Positions 1 through 11,484 of a stretch of DNA of 64,000 bases are shown here, one piece after another (positions within the stretch are counted from its first letter, which is position 1; the number at the start of each line of letters is the position of its first letter). Position numbers and translations under genes: made by a program. The stretch covers positions 44,187,549 through 44,251,548 of the forward strand of contig CP136067.1 in assembly GCA_032622095.1 (NCBI GenBank), read 5' to 3'. A model generated the notes under the pieces. The model was not told where the DNA came from and made no database searches. It saw only the letters and a program-made list of their open reading frames with translations. This DNA is from Siphonodentalium dalli. Taxonomy: Eukaryota; Mollusca; Scaphopoda; Gadilida; Siphonodentaliidae.

Positions 1-1640
1 AAATGTTTTTGTTTTGGACGTTTAGAAACCTATGAACAAATTATGTAAATACATGTACCTACATGTATCTCACATTACGTTTGTCACAACTAAGTCTCAT
101 ATCGATGAAGACTAAAGGGGAGCACTATAATAATAGTGATATGTACATGTAGTTTCTCAATAGAATGTGAAACCGATATATATGTACAAGATTCACGATT
201 ACTTCATCACTGTAAAGAACAAACCTGAATCAAGTGAATCTCTAGTCAATTGTGATATACCCATCAATTTCTGAAATCATCTCACTAAACGTTACATGAT
301 TGAGTCAAACAAACGTTATTCTTCGAGGGATGTACCAAATTATCAATTGAGAAATACATGTGATATATGCATCATTTGTCATGTTACGTGATCAAAAGTA
401 GGTCAATAGCAGACATTACAATTAAGGTCATTTAAGAATCTTGTCATATACATGTACGGTACATCTCAATACTGAGGGTCTATATAGACTAGAATTTGAG
501 AATGGTATTAATCACCATGTAGCTGTTCCCAGCAATGGTTCAGCTTCACAACAGACTGTTTAAAGGTTAACATGATTCAATCACAGAAATTCTGTGGATT
601 CAATATATCACTTTGTACTATTATAAATGAAATATCAGAGCAAGACATAACATTTATAATACTTGTCACCAGGTTAAATAAAATATACCACTAGCATCCT
701 TGCTGTCAGAGTGTGATATCACTCATAGATTTACAACAAAAAACAATTCTCAGGACAATTTCCAACATAACTATGAAAAGAATTTACTTTAGTTGGAATT
801 TTGTTTGGATTATAACGTTTAAAAGTATTCATTACATAAATTCCATAACTGATTTATGGATTTATACTACTATATTGATTGACCTGGGCATGTATACACA
901 AATGGGACCCCTGCATGTATGCACAAATATAATCTATAAAGTAAATCATACCACTGAATTACATGTGAATGACATGTCAAATATAAGAGCATGTATGAAA
1001 ATGTCATAGCAGGAAATAAGGAAAAGGGCCCTTTCAGTTTGGAACTCAATTCAGATTGAAGAAAACATAGAACTCTAAAAAGTGAAGAGTTAGTGATGTA
1101 AAAATATAACTCTTATAAACAAACCTGATTAATTTGAAAACTAACTATAATTTGTATTACATGGTGAAGTCCCCAGAGTTGTAAACACAAGTGATTTTGA
1201 ATTATACATAAAAGCCTGAAAAGGTACTAGTACCCCTGCATACAAACATTGGCGCGTAATGTAAATTCTACCACTATATTAAAAATAAACTAGGACCATG
1301 CAATGGCATCCACGCAAAAGTGTTGTCTGATAGCTATAAAGGGTACGTCAGTTTACAAATAGAAATTTACATCAATTTTTCTAGATACCCGGTATCATAC
1401 TGGACTCGTAAATGAAATGTAAACTACACAATAGTTTATACTTATCAATGATACATGTACGAACAGATTATCATGAGTCCATTCCGCTACTTTAAAAAAT
1501 TGTAGAAGACTTAAGTTCACTATATATTTGGACTAACTTTAAAATTTACTGATGATATGGTTGAAATACACTATATTAAAACTGACAGGTTTCCTATAAA
1601 ATCAAACCGCTACTGGGTATATAATTATATAATAAGGATG
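1..1640. other. AT-rich non-coding stretch
   Basis: No convincing gene is visible. The sequence is AT-rich, with many ACATGTA-type palindromes (for example around 50-75) and only short open frames. The 98-codon frame at 713-1009 has a low-complexity composition and no splice or start context that supports it. Confidence 0.5.
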
Positions 1641-2403
1641 CTAATTTGTCGATGGATCACTACATGTACTATGTAGTACAGAATGAGGGCAAACATTTGA
1701 ACATTCTGGGTGTGTTTCAATTAGTCTGTCCTTCAACCAGCAAGTGGCACAAATGTGTTGAACTATTCGTTGGATGCCGCCGACATGACATATGTGTGGA
1801 AATTTATGTCTACACTGTCTGGATTGGAATTTGGTACAAAACCAAATGTCGCTTTTCCCCAAATTGCCTTTGGTTTTGTTTCGTATAAATGTTTCATCTG
1901 AACTGTGTCCTACCATCCTAGGATTGAATTTATTGTTCTTAATACCAGTAGTGCTGACTTCTGCTGTGTGCTGTCCTTTGTGCTCATGAAACTTTGAGGA
2001 TTTAAATGAATACATTGTACTCTTAGTATTACACTTCACACCACTATCATGTTCCACTGGGAGAATTTCACTTGATTTTATAAATGATGTACCGGTACTG
2101 GCATCCAGAAGTGTGGCTTCGCTTACCGATGAAACAATCCAGGAGTTTTCCTCATTGCTTTCTGTCCGAACTACCGGTACCTTAGGACGTAAACAAGACT
2201 GAGACTCAACACGATGGCATGAATTTGAGGATAATGCTGTTCGTAAGCATGCACATTCAGAGGCTTTTTTCTGACAACAGTGATATTTCTACATCTTTCA
2301 ACTATTCTGTGAGATAATTGATATCTCTATCTATATCGTGTGGAGATAATGCATCACCATCCAAACTCCCATAATCAGAATCACCGTCTGGCTGAAAGTC
2401 CAT
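1641..2403 (-). CDS. Disrupted gene with Cys/His-rich C-terminus
   Basis: The product is unrecognised. The minus-strand frame is open without a stop from about 2288 to the TAG at 1641-1643, about 215 codons, which is unusual in this AT-rich DNA. Its C-terminal third is rich in Cys and His (for example QHICATCWLKDRLIETHPEC, preceded by CTKFQSRQCRHKFPHIC), which suggests a zinc-binding module. This is inferred from Cys/His spacing, not from a recognised family. A start codon in good Kozak context (gaaaATGG, 2403) opens a second frame with an acidic start, MDFQPDGDSDYGSLDGDA. That frame hits a TAG at 2304-2302, just before the long frame opens. The two frames differ by one base, there is an A6 run at the junction, and no GT/AG intron joins them cleanly. 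An assembly indel, a recent pseudogene and an unusual intron are all possible. The frame is confidently coding in character; function is unknown. Confidence 0.6.
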
Positions 2404-2760
2404 TTTCAATTTCCCAAATTTTGATCTGATTTCTGTTTGAAAATTGAGTGTTTCCGTCCGATTACACACTTTTCATAAACTCTTCGCCTATTATGTGCCG
2501 TTATATTACTAGTGGTCAAACATAATTCACTTTCAATCGTCGTGGTAAAGGCTAAATAAAAAGATTTTTTAAACAAACACCTCTCAAAAATGTCAAACAA
2601 ATTTCAAACTCACGCGAAGTTCAAAGGTCACAGTTCCGGTCGCTATAGGAAAAGTTTAATTTCCGGATGTGTATATTTGATACCTGCACGGAGCAGTGCG
2701 GTCGCGGAATGAGGAATAATTGGATATTATTCTAATAATAATTACAAAATGGCGATTTCA
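2404..2760 (-). promoter_or_regulatory. Putative 5' leader/promoter of the 1641-2403 gene
   Basis: This lies immediately upstream (minus strand) of the ATG at 2403. It is AT-rich, with a more GC-rich patch at about 2620-2710 and an ATGGCG motif at about 2748 that resembles a YY1 half-site. No TATA box is placed convincingly. It is assigned only by its position ahead of a good start codon. Confidence 0.2.
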
Positions 2761-3761
2761 AATTCCACTATTATCTAATTATGTGTTAGCGTATGTTCAA
2801 AAATCCGAATGTCAGCGGGAGGGACGGTTTCTCAATATGGATTCTTATTTTTGAAGGTCATTACTATACGCATAAAGCCCAAAATGGTTGCGTCAGAAGG
2901 TCAAGGTCACTTCGATTGTCTTTAAAACAAACAAGAACAGGTAAAGTTCGGGGAATGTCATGGTAACCCGCACCTATAGTCCTATGTATACATGTTATAA
3001 ATTCATCCCAGCCATGCTCTTACTTATAATGCACACATGGATCGTACAGCGTTAACGTAGATTAGGGGGTCGTAAATGCACCATACATAAATGGCGTCCA
3101 AAATGGCTGCCGTGTTCTGATCATACATAGCAATTCCGTATACATATAATTTAAATTATAGGCAGTTATAGGGAGAATATTTCGTGAAGTGAATACATGC
3201 ATGCTGCATGTATTATATATCTGTATGACCCTAAGCAAGTTGCATGGTATTCGCCGCTTATGGTCTGTTCCCACATGCCGTCGCTGCACCGACATGTCGT
3301 GCCAATTTTAAGGTCGAACGGCACCACAACCACGACTTAATTGATTTTCTTCTTTCTCATCGGAGGGTAGACATCTTTCGCCGATGATTGGTTGACCAAC
3401 TATCAATGGTTATAATCACCTGGAAATATAATGCATCTCAACGTGTTCAATATTGTGTTAAATTACACTAAGCAATATTACTAAGAATTCTACCTTAAAT
3501 GGTACACGTGACCCGTTTAAGGTTGTGAGGGCATGTCGTCTCCATGCAGGGATATTGTTGACACAATCAATTGATTTCAAGTCGGGTGTTTGTAGCTTAT
3601 TCCGAGAATTCTCCCGTGGCAGCCAGTGTGGGTGTCTTAAAGTGATGTGAAACACTCCGGTGCAAATAGAAATTGAGGATAATCTTGCTCAAAGTAGTAA
3701 ATTGTTTAACTATTATATCCAAATTGACAACAAACATTATCATTCCTATATAATAGTTATA
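2761..3761. other. Non-coding stretch with a family-C repeat fragment
   Basis: No gene is visible. The section 3465-3680 resembles 32690-32785 in the opposite orientation (shared words around 'cattacttta' and 'gagcaagatta'). It carries the 'gtgaaacactc' phrase also seen at 57005-57062 and 61590-61605, so it is an old interspersed repeat. Confidence 0.35.
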
Positions 3762-4110
3762 GGTAATCAATCCGATTAAGCGTCCCTCAGTTACTATTTC
3801 TATGCTTCGGGGATAATAAATATTTCATTCGAGTCGAGGACCCCACCCATCAAAGCATGCAGAGTGATCGGATATCGATTTTTAAAATCTATTATTTTCA
3901 CCACTTGGAAAATTTGGTGGCCCAGTAAAAGTCGACGAGAAGATTGTCTCGGACCAAATTGGGGATGAAGATGGATAACTCTAAAATCAAGTGGCTTTTT
4001 TGTGTCAGATATTTGACAAAACGGAAAAATTTCGTTGAACAAAATGTGGTTAAAAAACAGGGTTTGGGTAATTTTATATATAGTTGTCAGTGGTTAGCAT
4101 TATTTTTGGA
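3762..4110 (-). repeat. Interspersed repeat R, copy 1
   Basis: This is a reverse-strand copy of a roughly 450 bp family also found at 24240-24790, 26697-27097, 28508-28810 and 48864-49312, with fragments at 7826-7979 and 12616-12769. Shared landmarks are an (AAC)n-containing start, the phrase 'cttgattttagagttatc', the phrase 'ggtccgagacc' and an end near 'cggattatgcatct'. Copies differ by substitutions and indels. No coding function is evident. Confidence 0.75.
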
Positions 4111-4365
4111 AAATTAATCGAGGAATAAATAATAATTGCGCGTATAGTTCAGACGATGTTTTCTATGGAGTGGTAAGGTCGGTTTGTTTGAAATTTTGGG
4201 CGTTGTTACTAAAATGCTATATATTCCACGAGTTGGCATAGCGCCTGGATACTAACTTATTAGTTTCACGCACCCGAATAAGTACATAATATGTCTTTAA
4301 TCACCAACCGAACAGTTATTATTTTTCTTGTATCAGTTGATCCGCGAACATCCTGCCAATAGACA

Positions 4366-5245
4366 GGGGGGGGGGGCGGAAAAAACTGCGGGACACAACG
4401 TACCGGGGTGGGGGTACCTAGGCGTCAAAATTTTACACGTAATTTTTTTCCTTATTTATTTAGGGGGGGGGGGGGGGTGTCGGAAAAAATTTGCATGTCA
4501 TTTTTTTCCAAATATGTATTTTCAGACTCACAACCAGTCACAACTTCAATTTTCTCTCATTTTATAGAATATGGATTAACCTTAATATCCAAATCATATA
4601 TACATGAGTAGTACAATCCACCTAAAACAATTTTGGATAACCACTGTCTTTGTTTACATGTGGTATTGACCCCATTAACCCTCTTAATAATGCCGACTAT
4701 GTCAGTGTCTACCAGTCGAATGCAGAATTCTACCCTGCGATCGCTTATCTGGCAATTTTTTACTGCAGAACTATCCTATGTATTAAACAATTTCTCCTCC
4801 AATGGTATCAGAAAACAGTTATATGCTGGTATCTCACTCATCTCATTTGCATCTTTTTCAAAGTCGAGGTAATGACTAGTTGTCATTTTTTAAAGTGCAT
4901 ACAAAGCGTTGCGATCACCAATATACATTTTTGTACATGTCATGACATCACGAGGTACAAATCTGCGTTCTACTGGTACCATTTTAGTCATAATAATCTA
5001 AACTAAGTTACCAAGCACCTTCTCGTGAATTGTATGCTCCGGTGCTTTTTTCGGTTTCCGGTCAAACCGAGTTGTTGTCCGGCTGGGGTAGAATTGATTT
5101 TTCTGGGGGGGGGGGGGGGGGCAAATGGTCAGTGGAAAAAAACTGCAGTTTTTGCTGTTTTTTTGGGGGGGGGGGGGGTACCCAAGCCGAAGAAAACAGT
5201 TTATTCCACCCTGTGTCTGCAGTTTGTTTCCGCCCCCCCCCCCCC
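4366..5245. repeat. Cluster of long G/C homopolymers
   Basis: Homopolymers lie at 4366-4376 (G11), 4463-4477 (G15), 5105-5121 (G17), 5165-5178 (G14) and 5233-5245 (C13), the last just before the assembly gap. The G runs sit in short related phrases ('gggggtgtcggaaaaaa', 'gggggtaccc'), so they are probably parts of a repeat. They are G-quadruplex-prone and likely broke the assembly. Confidence 0.8.
4557..4886 (-). pseudogene. Coding-like minus-strand stretch with one in-frame stop
   Basis: The function is unrecognised. An ATG at 4886 (context aaaaATGA) opens a frame starting MTTSHYLDFEKDANEMSEIP. It runs 36 codons to a TAG at 4778-4776, and the same frame then continues without interruption for another 72 codons to a TGA at 4559-4557. 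Mixed charged and hydrophobic composition over about 109 codons with one stop suggests a gene fragment with a nonsense change, or an exon whose splice signals I cannot define. The overlapping plus-strand frame at 4650-5006 has a less protein-like composition. No domain is identified. The nearby gap and homopolymers mean sequence error is possible. Confidence 0.35.
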
Positions 5246-5250
5246 GCAAT

Positions 5251-5350
5251 NNNNNNNNNNNNNNNNNNNNNNNNNNNNNNNNNNNNNNNNNNNNNNNNNN
5301 NNNNNNNNNNNNNNNNNNNNNNNNNNNNNNNNNNNNNNNNNNNNNNNNNN
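5251..5350. other. Assembly gap (100 N)
   Basis: Exactly 100 N follow a C13 run. A round length of this kind is a conventional scaffold gap of unknown real size. Frames drawn across it are meaningless. Confidence 0.99.
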
Positions 5351-5412
5351 AACTGTATATCAAGGCACTATAATTTTTTTTATCTGTGATCGAAAATTAA
5401 ATCGGCCTTTAA
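5351..5412 (+). repeat. 3' end of a TTAA-type MITE (family D)
   Basis: This is the remnant of family D seen complete at 31558-32037 and 51121-51579. It has 'atcaaggcacta', then a terminal repeat reading 'gatcgaaaattaa' and 'ggcctttaa', ending on TTAA at 5409-5412. The rest is lost in the gap. Confidence 0.6.
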
Positions 5413-6197
5413 ACCCTGAATAAGTCTTTATACCACATGAACCTTGTTCACATTAAAATTCCAGTGACACATTCTTGTTCTCATGAATGAATAATTCGAG
5501 AAATTTACATTTTTGGTCAGATCAGGCTTCCTCCATCTCTGCCTCTAGTAAAGCCTTTATGTTCCCGTTAATAGCCACATATTACTCACTTGTTCATAGA
5601 ACATATCTGTATTCCACACATGTTTTATACGCATCCCATTGATGTTACATGACATTCCCCTCAACCATGAAATCAGAACTATAAAATAAAAGCATCATCA
5701 CACATGACTGTAAACAAGCCCTGTATATGCCTGAATAAAACCTGTTTTTTTTTAATTTACTGATTCAAGGATGGGTGGCGTTTATTAAACACAGAACGGC
5801 ATGTGTGTTCATGGGTATGTGCCATCGCGGAAGGATCATAACTCGAATCTTTGTCTCTCGTTCTATCCTTTCACGCAGACACAAGTATCAAAAAACTCAT
5901 TAACAGACTATTGCTCTTCTGTGTATGTGTGGCTAGCCATTAAAGAGGTTTATATTTGACACTGCCACACTTCAAGCATCAACAGACTATAATATTCCAT
6001 ATCTGTGGAGGTAACGTCCATCCATTGGTAGCTTAACTTTAATATGTCAATGGGCTCCACATAACTTCCAATCAAGTTGGGGTCAAATGATACAAACTCT
6101 ACAACAGTACCCTACCCTTCATGTCTGATTGTCATTGTTAAAGAAAGCGGAGAACTGTTACTCATACTTCATTTAGAAATAGCTGTTTAAATTTTAA
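5413..6197. other. Non-coding, nothing recognised
   Basis: I see no gene, RNA or clear repeat in this stretch. Confidence 0.4.
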
Positions 6198-6445
6198 AAC
6201 CCTTTCATGACTGGTGCCCCATTAAAGATCCTGTGCCAGTGCATTCTCTTATATATGCGAGTCTCACATAGGGATCTTCGCATATGTAAGAGAATACACT
6301 AGCTTACAAGATCAACGTAACTATTGTTAGGTCAGTGTATTCTCTTATATATGCGAGACTCCCTATGGGAGATTCACCGATATAAGAGAATGCATTGGCA
6401 CAGGGTTTTCACAAAATTTCATGACGCTCCAGTCATGGAAAGGTT
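6198..6445. mobile_element. Palindromic MITE, about 248 bp
   Basis: Nested inverted repeats: outer arms 'cctttcatgactgg' (6201) and 'ccagtcatggaaagg' (6429), inner arms 'cctgtgccagtgcattctct' (6230) and its near-complement ending 'ggcacaggg' (6408). The internal phrase 'attctcttatatatgcgag' occurs twice. The size and near-complete palindromy fit a non-autonomous DNA transposon. No target duplication was recognised. Confidence 0.6.
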
Positions 6446-6563
6446 AAATTTCACTCTCACTTGCTGATTAGTAGTGATGGCAGAATAATAGTTGGAAATG
6501 TCATGCCTGACAGAACATCAGTTGGAAATTTCAGGCCGGAAATAGGTTAAAATTTTTATGATC

Positions 6564-7362
6564 AAGCCTAGATATAATTTGTCTGACATTTGCAGAATGA
6601 GGTCCCCCAGATAGCGGGCTAGCATCACCAAACTCACCCTCTGGGAACCTCATTCAATTGCTATGGGAGCCCTAGGATTAGATTAAAGTTCCCCAGTGAA
6701 GTTGTAGACCAAGTCTTCTCAGTCCACATCAGCTTGGGATATCGGTTGGGTTGATGCTGTTTTGGACTGAGTGATATCGGTTGGGTTGATGCTGTTTTGG
6801 ACCGAGTCCCATCCCGTTACTCTTTTAAAGCGGACTTTACGATCATATCACTATACATTTTTCTATCACGGTAAATGATATATCATTTTGAAGACAGATT
6901 AATAACTGTGATTAATAACATTCAGGGGTTTACATGAATGCCTGGGCTCTACTGTCCCCCAGCCTCCACATGTACAGTACGTCTTTTGAATGAATGTCTG
7001 TTATAGATGAGTAACAGGGTGGGACTCAATCCAAAACAGCATCATCCCAAACAATATCCCAAGCTGTTGTTGACCGAGAAGACTGGGTTTACTGAAATTG
7101 GTGATGTTCACCCATAAGTCACCTCGTTTATACAATTTATATTCTGCAAATTAAGGGATATAGACACTGAACAGCAGGGAAAAATTAACTAAAAACAATG
7201 TTAATTTGAGACTGGATACTTCCCAGAAGATGAGGCGTAGCAGAATAAGGTCCGCATAAGGTGAATTTGGTGATGCTAGCACACTGTGTGGGATAGCGTC
7301 ACTAAATTTACCCTCTGGGGACCTCATTCTGCAAATGTCATTCACACTATATCCAGGTTTGG
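6564..7362. mobile_element. Inverted-repeat element, about 0.8 kb
   Basis: The left arm (about 6564-6827) and right arm (about 7010-7362) are imperfect inverted copies. 'gacatttgcagaatgaggtc' on the left matches 'acctcattctgcaaatgtca' on the right, and 'gatgctgttttgga' (present twice on the left) matches 'tccaaaacagcatcat'. The loop is about 180 bp. No transposase is present. Confidence 0.55.
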
Positions 7363-7667
7363 TTCTGATAGTTAGATTTCCAACCATATTTTGTGTGAAA
7401 TGTGTTTTTAGACCAAAAGTGGAAAATTTTCCTTCTTCAAATTTTTTGACTAAAATGACCATCATTTGGAAAATTTCCAACCATATGGGGGTGTCAGGTT
7501 GCAAAGTTTGAGGTTCCAGTTGAAAATTCCGATCCATGGGGTGCAAATGGAATACCCCGGTCTTGGGGAATTGGATCTAGTTCAAGGTGAGTGCAGAGTT
7601 GGAGATCTGCTGCATTGCTATGTTCCTACGCAGGACACATGGTCAACTGGTCCAGCTATATACAGGG

Positions 7668-8524
7668 TATCATTTGTTCGAAAATGGCGGCATGATGTCC
7701 CGCATTAAAGTGAGTGTTCATGAGTCGTGTGTTGTGCAAAAAAATATATTTTATATTCGATGTGGTGTTGCCCATTGACCCATATATCACGGTTAATTCC
7801 TGCGGCAAAACCGTAAATACTTAAAGGTACTCAATTTGATTCGATGGTCCCCATATCATCAGATTCCAACAACAACAACATTTTTTGAAATGCCGCTTCA
7901 GTTATCAGAATCGATTAATTGTCCAAAAAAAATGCTAACCACAGTCAACTATAGTATAAAATTGCCCAAAACCTGTTATTATACTTCCATGGTGTAACCA
8001 AGGAAGTATATTGTTTTTCTATTGGGGCCGTTTTCTGTTTAATTGAAAATACTCTGAAACTAATGGGAGGATGACCGTGAAATCTCTAGGAAATGTAGGC
8101 ATCTAAGGGATACAGAAAATGAAGATATCATGAGTTTGGCCCAACACTTCACCACAGAGTGAAATTTAAAAAAAAAATATTTTTCACTATTATTATTATT
8201 AAAATACTCCACACTTTTATAATCACTATATTTCGGAAAGTATGAGCAGTAGAAAACTAAATTTTGGTAAGTATGTTGGGGCAAATGAGTTGTATGCCTT
8301 AGTCGCATAACGAATATTGTCCGCGATTTCCTCGCAGACATATCTCCCTTTATCTGAAAAAATGTCATTTTACTATCTCGGAAATTACGAGGAGCAGGGC
8401 ATCCAAATTTGGACCATATGGACACCTCGATATGCACTACTGCCCACGGGCATCAACACTAGTGTCCGCGCTTTCCCTGAGGAGTTACCGCCCATAGATA
8501 GGCATACACCGAATTCATTGTACG
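7668..8524 (+). repeat. 857 bp dispersed duplication, copy 1
   Basis: Nearly identical to 12458-13311, and about 340 bp of it recur at 17551-17892. It is composite: a fragment of repeat R (7826-7979), a 31 bp hairpin (7980-8010), an (ATT)n-rich patch and a GC-richer tail ending 'gaattcattgtacg'. Both complete copies end at the same base, so the ends are real. No gene is recognised inside it. Confidence 0.85.
7980..8010. repeat. Hairpin 'tatacttcc...ggaagtata', copy 1
   Basis: A 31 bp imperfect palindrome with TATACTTCC/GGAAGTATA arms, followed by 'ttgtttttctattggggcc'. It interrupts repeat R at 'acctgtta'. The same block follows other left flanks at 9424 and 12770, so it is a separate mobile unit or element end. 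Confidence 0.6.
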
Positions 8525-8689
8525 CACCTGTACTCTCCTATCATTACAGATAACTGAATTCGGTTTCCACAGTCCTCTTGGTCACTTACTGTTCAGTGGC
8601 AAAACGAAAACTGGACAGGGTCGATCTCATATTTTTACAATGGGGTGGGGTGCCAAATTAAAAAAAAACATTTTCGTTACGAATCTCGT

Positions 8690-9300
8690 CTATTTAGGTG
8701 TATCGCTTCACTGTGTAAAGCTGATCAAATACCGCGAAAGATTTTTGAAATCTGAGTAGAAATACCAGAGTTGTGGGCCCTCAAAAATTGTATGTTTTGG
8801 GGCAACCGACTTGTCGCCGTATCTCCTTTAAAACGGACAATCATTGGAGATAGTGACACACTTCTAAGTATCCAGAATAACTAGTGCTCGGTGTGTGCCA
8901 AATTTTACCAGTGTCGGTTAAGTATTGTGGTTTTGGGGAGGGGTGGTTTTTGGTGCCAAATTTTATTTAGTCTCCGCATCAGATGAAACTTGGAATATAA
9001 CATCTACCATACACGCTGATCACAAAACTGAAAACAGATCGCAAATCCGTTGGAAAATGGCGGAGATTTAGGCCCTCAAATATTGAACTTGGGGGGGGGC
9101 CCATTTGCTTTCCAATAACGGAAATGTTTTTCGTCTCCGATTCAGATGATATGCATTTCATACAATCTAGGTGAGCAGCAGATCACAAAACTGAAAACAA
9201 TTTTTAAATCCATTGGAAAATAACGGAGTTACGGGCCTTCAAAATTTGCATTTTTGGCCTGGGTTGACAATTTTCCAATCTCGTCACCCAATTTCGAGGC
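8690..9300 (+). repeat. Degenerate tandem units, about 150-290 bp apart
   Basis: The phrase '(g)gagttacgggcc(c/t)tcaaa' preceded by 'aaatccgttggaaaa' recurs at about 8765, 9060 and 9225, with a related unit at 18105-18140. The copies are heavily diverged. No coding function is seen. Confidence 0.4.
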
Positions 9301-9423
9301 AGGGGTGGGGTCACTTCCAATCACTTGAGATCAACATAAACATGGTAAGGACATGATATAATCATCCTACTTCCTATTTTCCGTCCCTAAACTACGATAT
9401 TTTCAGCTCAAGATTCGCCCTAT

Positions 9424-9454
9424 TATACTTCCATGGTGTAACCAAGGAAGTATA
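9424..9454. repeat. Hairpin 'tatacttcc...ggaagtata', copy 2
   Basis: The 31 bp hairpin and its 3' phrase are shared with 7980 and 12770. Here it sits directly 5' of the minisatellite foldback element. Confidence 0.6.
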
Positions 9455-9485
9455 TTGTTTTTCTATTGGGGCCGAAGCCTTCTGG

Positions 9486-10250
9486 GGTGCAGGACAAGTG
9501 ATACCCAAACCAACTGATACTCTCGGAAAAAAGTCAAGTGATACCTAATATCGAGTCAACTGATACCTTCTTTTCGAGTCAATTGATACCTTCCTAAGAC
9601 AAATGATACCTTTTATTTTTTAAGTGCAATTATAATTTCTCTTGTCATATGTTTATAGAACTGGACTCAGAATTGGGTATCACTTGTCTCGGGTATCACT
9701 GAACTCGGAATTAGGTATCACTTGTCTCGGGCATCACTGAACTCGGAATAAGGTATCACTTGTCTCGGGTATCACTGAACTCGGAATTAGGTATCACTTG
9801 TCTCGGCATCACTGAACTCGGAATTAGGTATCACTTGTCTCGGGTATCACTGAACTCGGAATTAGGTATCACTTGTCTCGGGTATCACTGAACTCGGAAT
9901 AAGGTACCACTTGTCTCGGGTATCACTGAACTCTGAATTAGGTATCACTTGTCTCGGGTATCACTGAACTCGGAATTAGGTATCACTTGTCTCGGGTATC
10001 ACTGAACTCGGAATAAGGTACCACTTGTCTCGGGTATCACTGAACTCGGAATTAGGTATCACTTGTCTCGGGTATCACTGAACTCGGAATAAGGTACCAC
10101 TTGTCTCGGGTATCACTGAACTCGGAATAAGGTACCACTTGTCTCGGGTATCACTGAACTCGGAATTAGGTATCACTTGTCTCGGGTATCACTGAACTCG
10201 GAATAAGGTATCACTTGTCCCGGGTAGCATTTGACTCGGGTATCATTTGT
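9486..10250. mobile_element. Foldback element with minisatellite arms (GATACC type)
   Basis: The left arm (about 9491-9612) carries repeated 'caagtgatacc'-like words. A 50 bp AT-rich loop follows. The right arm (about 9661-10240) is about 15 tandem copies of a 38 bp unit carrying the reverse complement, 'ggtatcacttgtctcgggta'. The arms are therefore inverted to each other and the right one is expanded. A shorter relative lies at 17246-17545 and starts with the same 'gggtgcaggacaagtgatac'. There is no ORF, and 38 bp is not a multiple of three. Confidence 0.75.
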
Positions 10251-10489
10251 TGGAATAACTACATCACACTAATTACACCCAGCTGGGTGAAATAGAATGG
10301 ATAGGCTGTCTTCGTTTCCACCCATCATAAATTATGCGAGGGTGCTAGGTAGTTCATATGGAGTACTCTTTAATGTGATCAATTTATACTTCGAGGTAAA
10401 AAAAATCCTTGATTCCTTATACAATATGGCTGCGAATTCTGTTGTCAGTCATTTTTGTGCTGCGGAATAACTTGTTGACACTCATTTTT

Positions 10490-10975
10490 AGCTCAACTTA
10501 CTTTATAAGTTTGAGCTATTGCCATGGTTTGTCGTCCGTGTGCCCGTCAACAATTTCCTTTGGCGCGGGCTACAAATCGTACCTTTGGTCTGACCTTTAT
10601 GAAATTTGTCATGAATGTTGACATTGACATGTAGATGGGAACGAGTCATTTTGGGGTCATTCGGCCAAATAATATGGCCGCTAGCGGCCATCTTGGATTT
10701 CAAAATGCAATCCATTGGCGCGGGCTACAGGTCAGACTGTTCGTCTGATCATCATGAGATTTGTCATGGATGTTAATATTGATATGTAGATGGGAACGAG
10801 TCATTTTGGGGTCGTTCGGCCAAAAAACATGGCCGCCAGCAGCCATCTTGGATTTTACTCTTTGCATGACTAAATCCTTTGTCGCGGGCTACAGGTCGTA
10901 GTTTTGGTCGGAACTTCATGAAATTTGTCATGGATGTTAACAATGACATGTAGATGGGAACGAGTCATTTCTTCA
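10490..10975 (+). repeat. Interspersed repeat with three tandem units of about 155 bp
   Basis: It begins at 'agctcaactta', then 'gagctattgccatggtttgt'. Three units start at about 10560, 10714 and 10878 with 'g(c/t)cgcgggctaca', and carry 'gggaacgagtcattt' and, in two of them, 'agcggccatcttggattt'. The organisation resembles repeats common in marine invertebrates, but no named family is asserted. Confidence 0.6.
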
Positions 10976-11484
10976 AAGATTCTTGACATCTTCATCGCGT
11001 TATCTGCCTTTATTTCCTGGTCAAAGTCAAATCTCTTAATTAAGTCGGTATATATACGTGGTTAAGTGGACATGACAATCTGCGGGATGGGATGGGATAT
11101 GGGACACTTACACATAAAGAGCGTTTCTCGTTAGCCGTAATATTTTGGTAAAAAGCGAACCATTGTGTATGACTTCTGTGCTGACTATTATGACCGAGAC
11201 CAGCTGGTTGGTATTGTGTTTATTTTGAGGCTACAAGATTGGTTTACACAATGCTTCATTTCTTCCCAAATATATATATATCCTTAGATTAGTGTACATA
11301 TACATAGTGGGTGATCGAGATCGAGAAATGGAAGTCAAGATAGAGTATACGCGAGAGGACAAAAATAAAAACGGAACATAAGATGACAAAGTAACCATTT
11401 TTAGGGCCAAGTGGCGGTTTGCGCGCCAAAATACACTTAATAAAATATTAAATTTCTTAGTGCTCTCTCTCTATATATATAGAC
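10976..11484. other. Non-coding, nothing recognised
   Basis: No gene is visible. The only recurring word is 'aagagcgtttc' at about 11118, the reverse complement of the AACGCTCTTT word found across the window. Confidence 0.35.

Noticed and set aside
5025-5423. Open frames of 82-132 codons spanning the gap on both strands.
   Set aside because: They run through 100 N and homopolymers and have no meaning.
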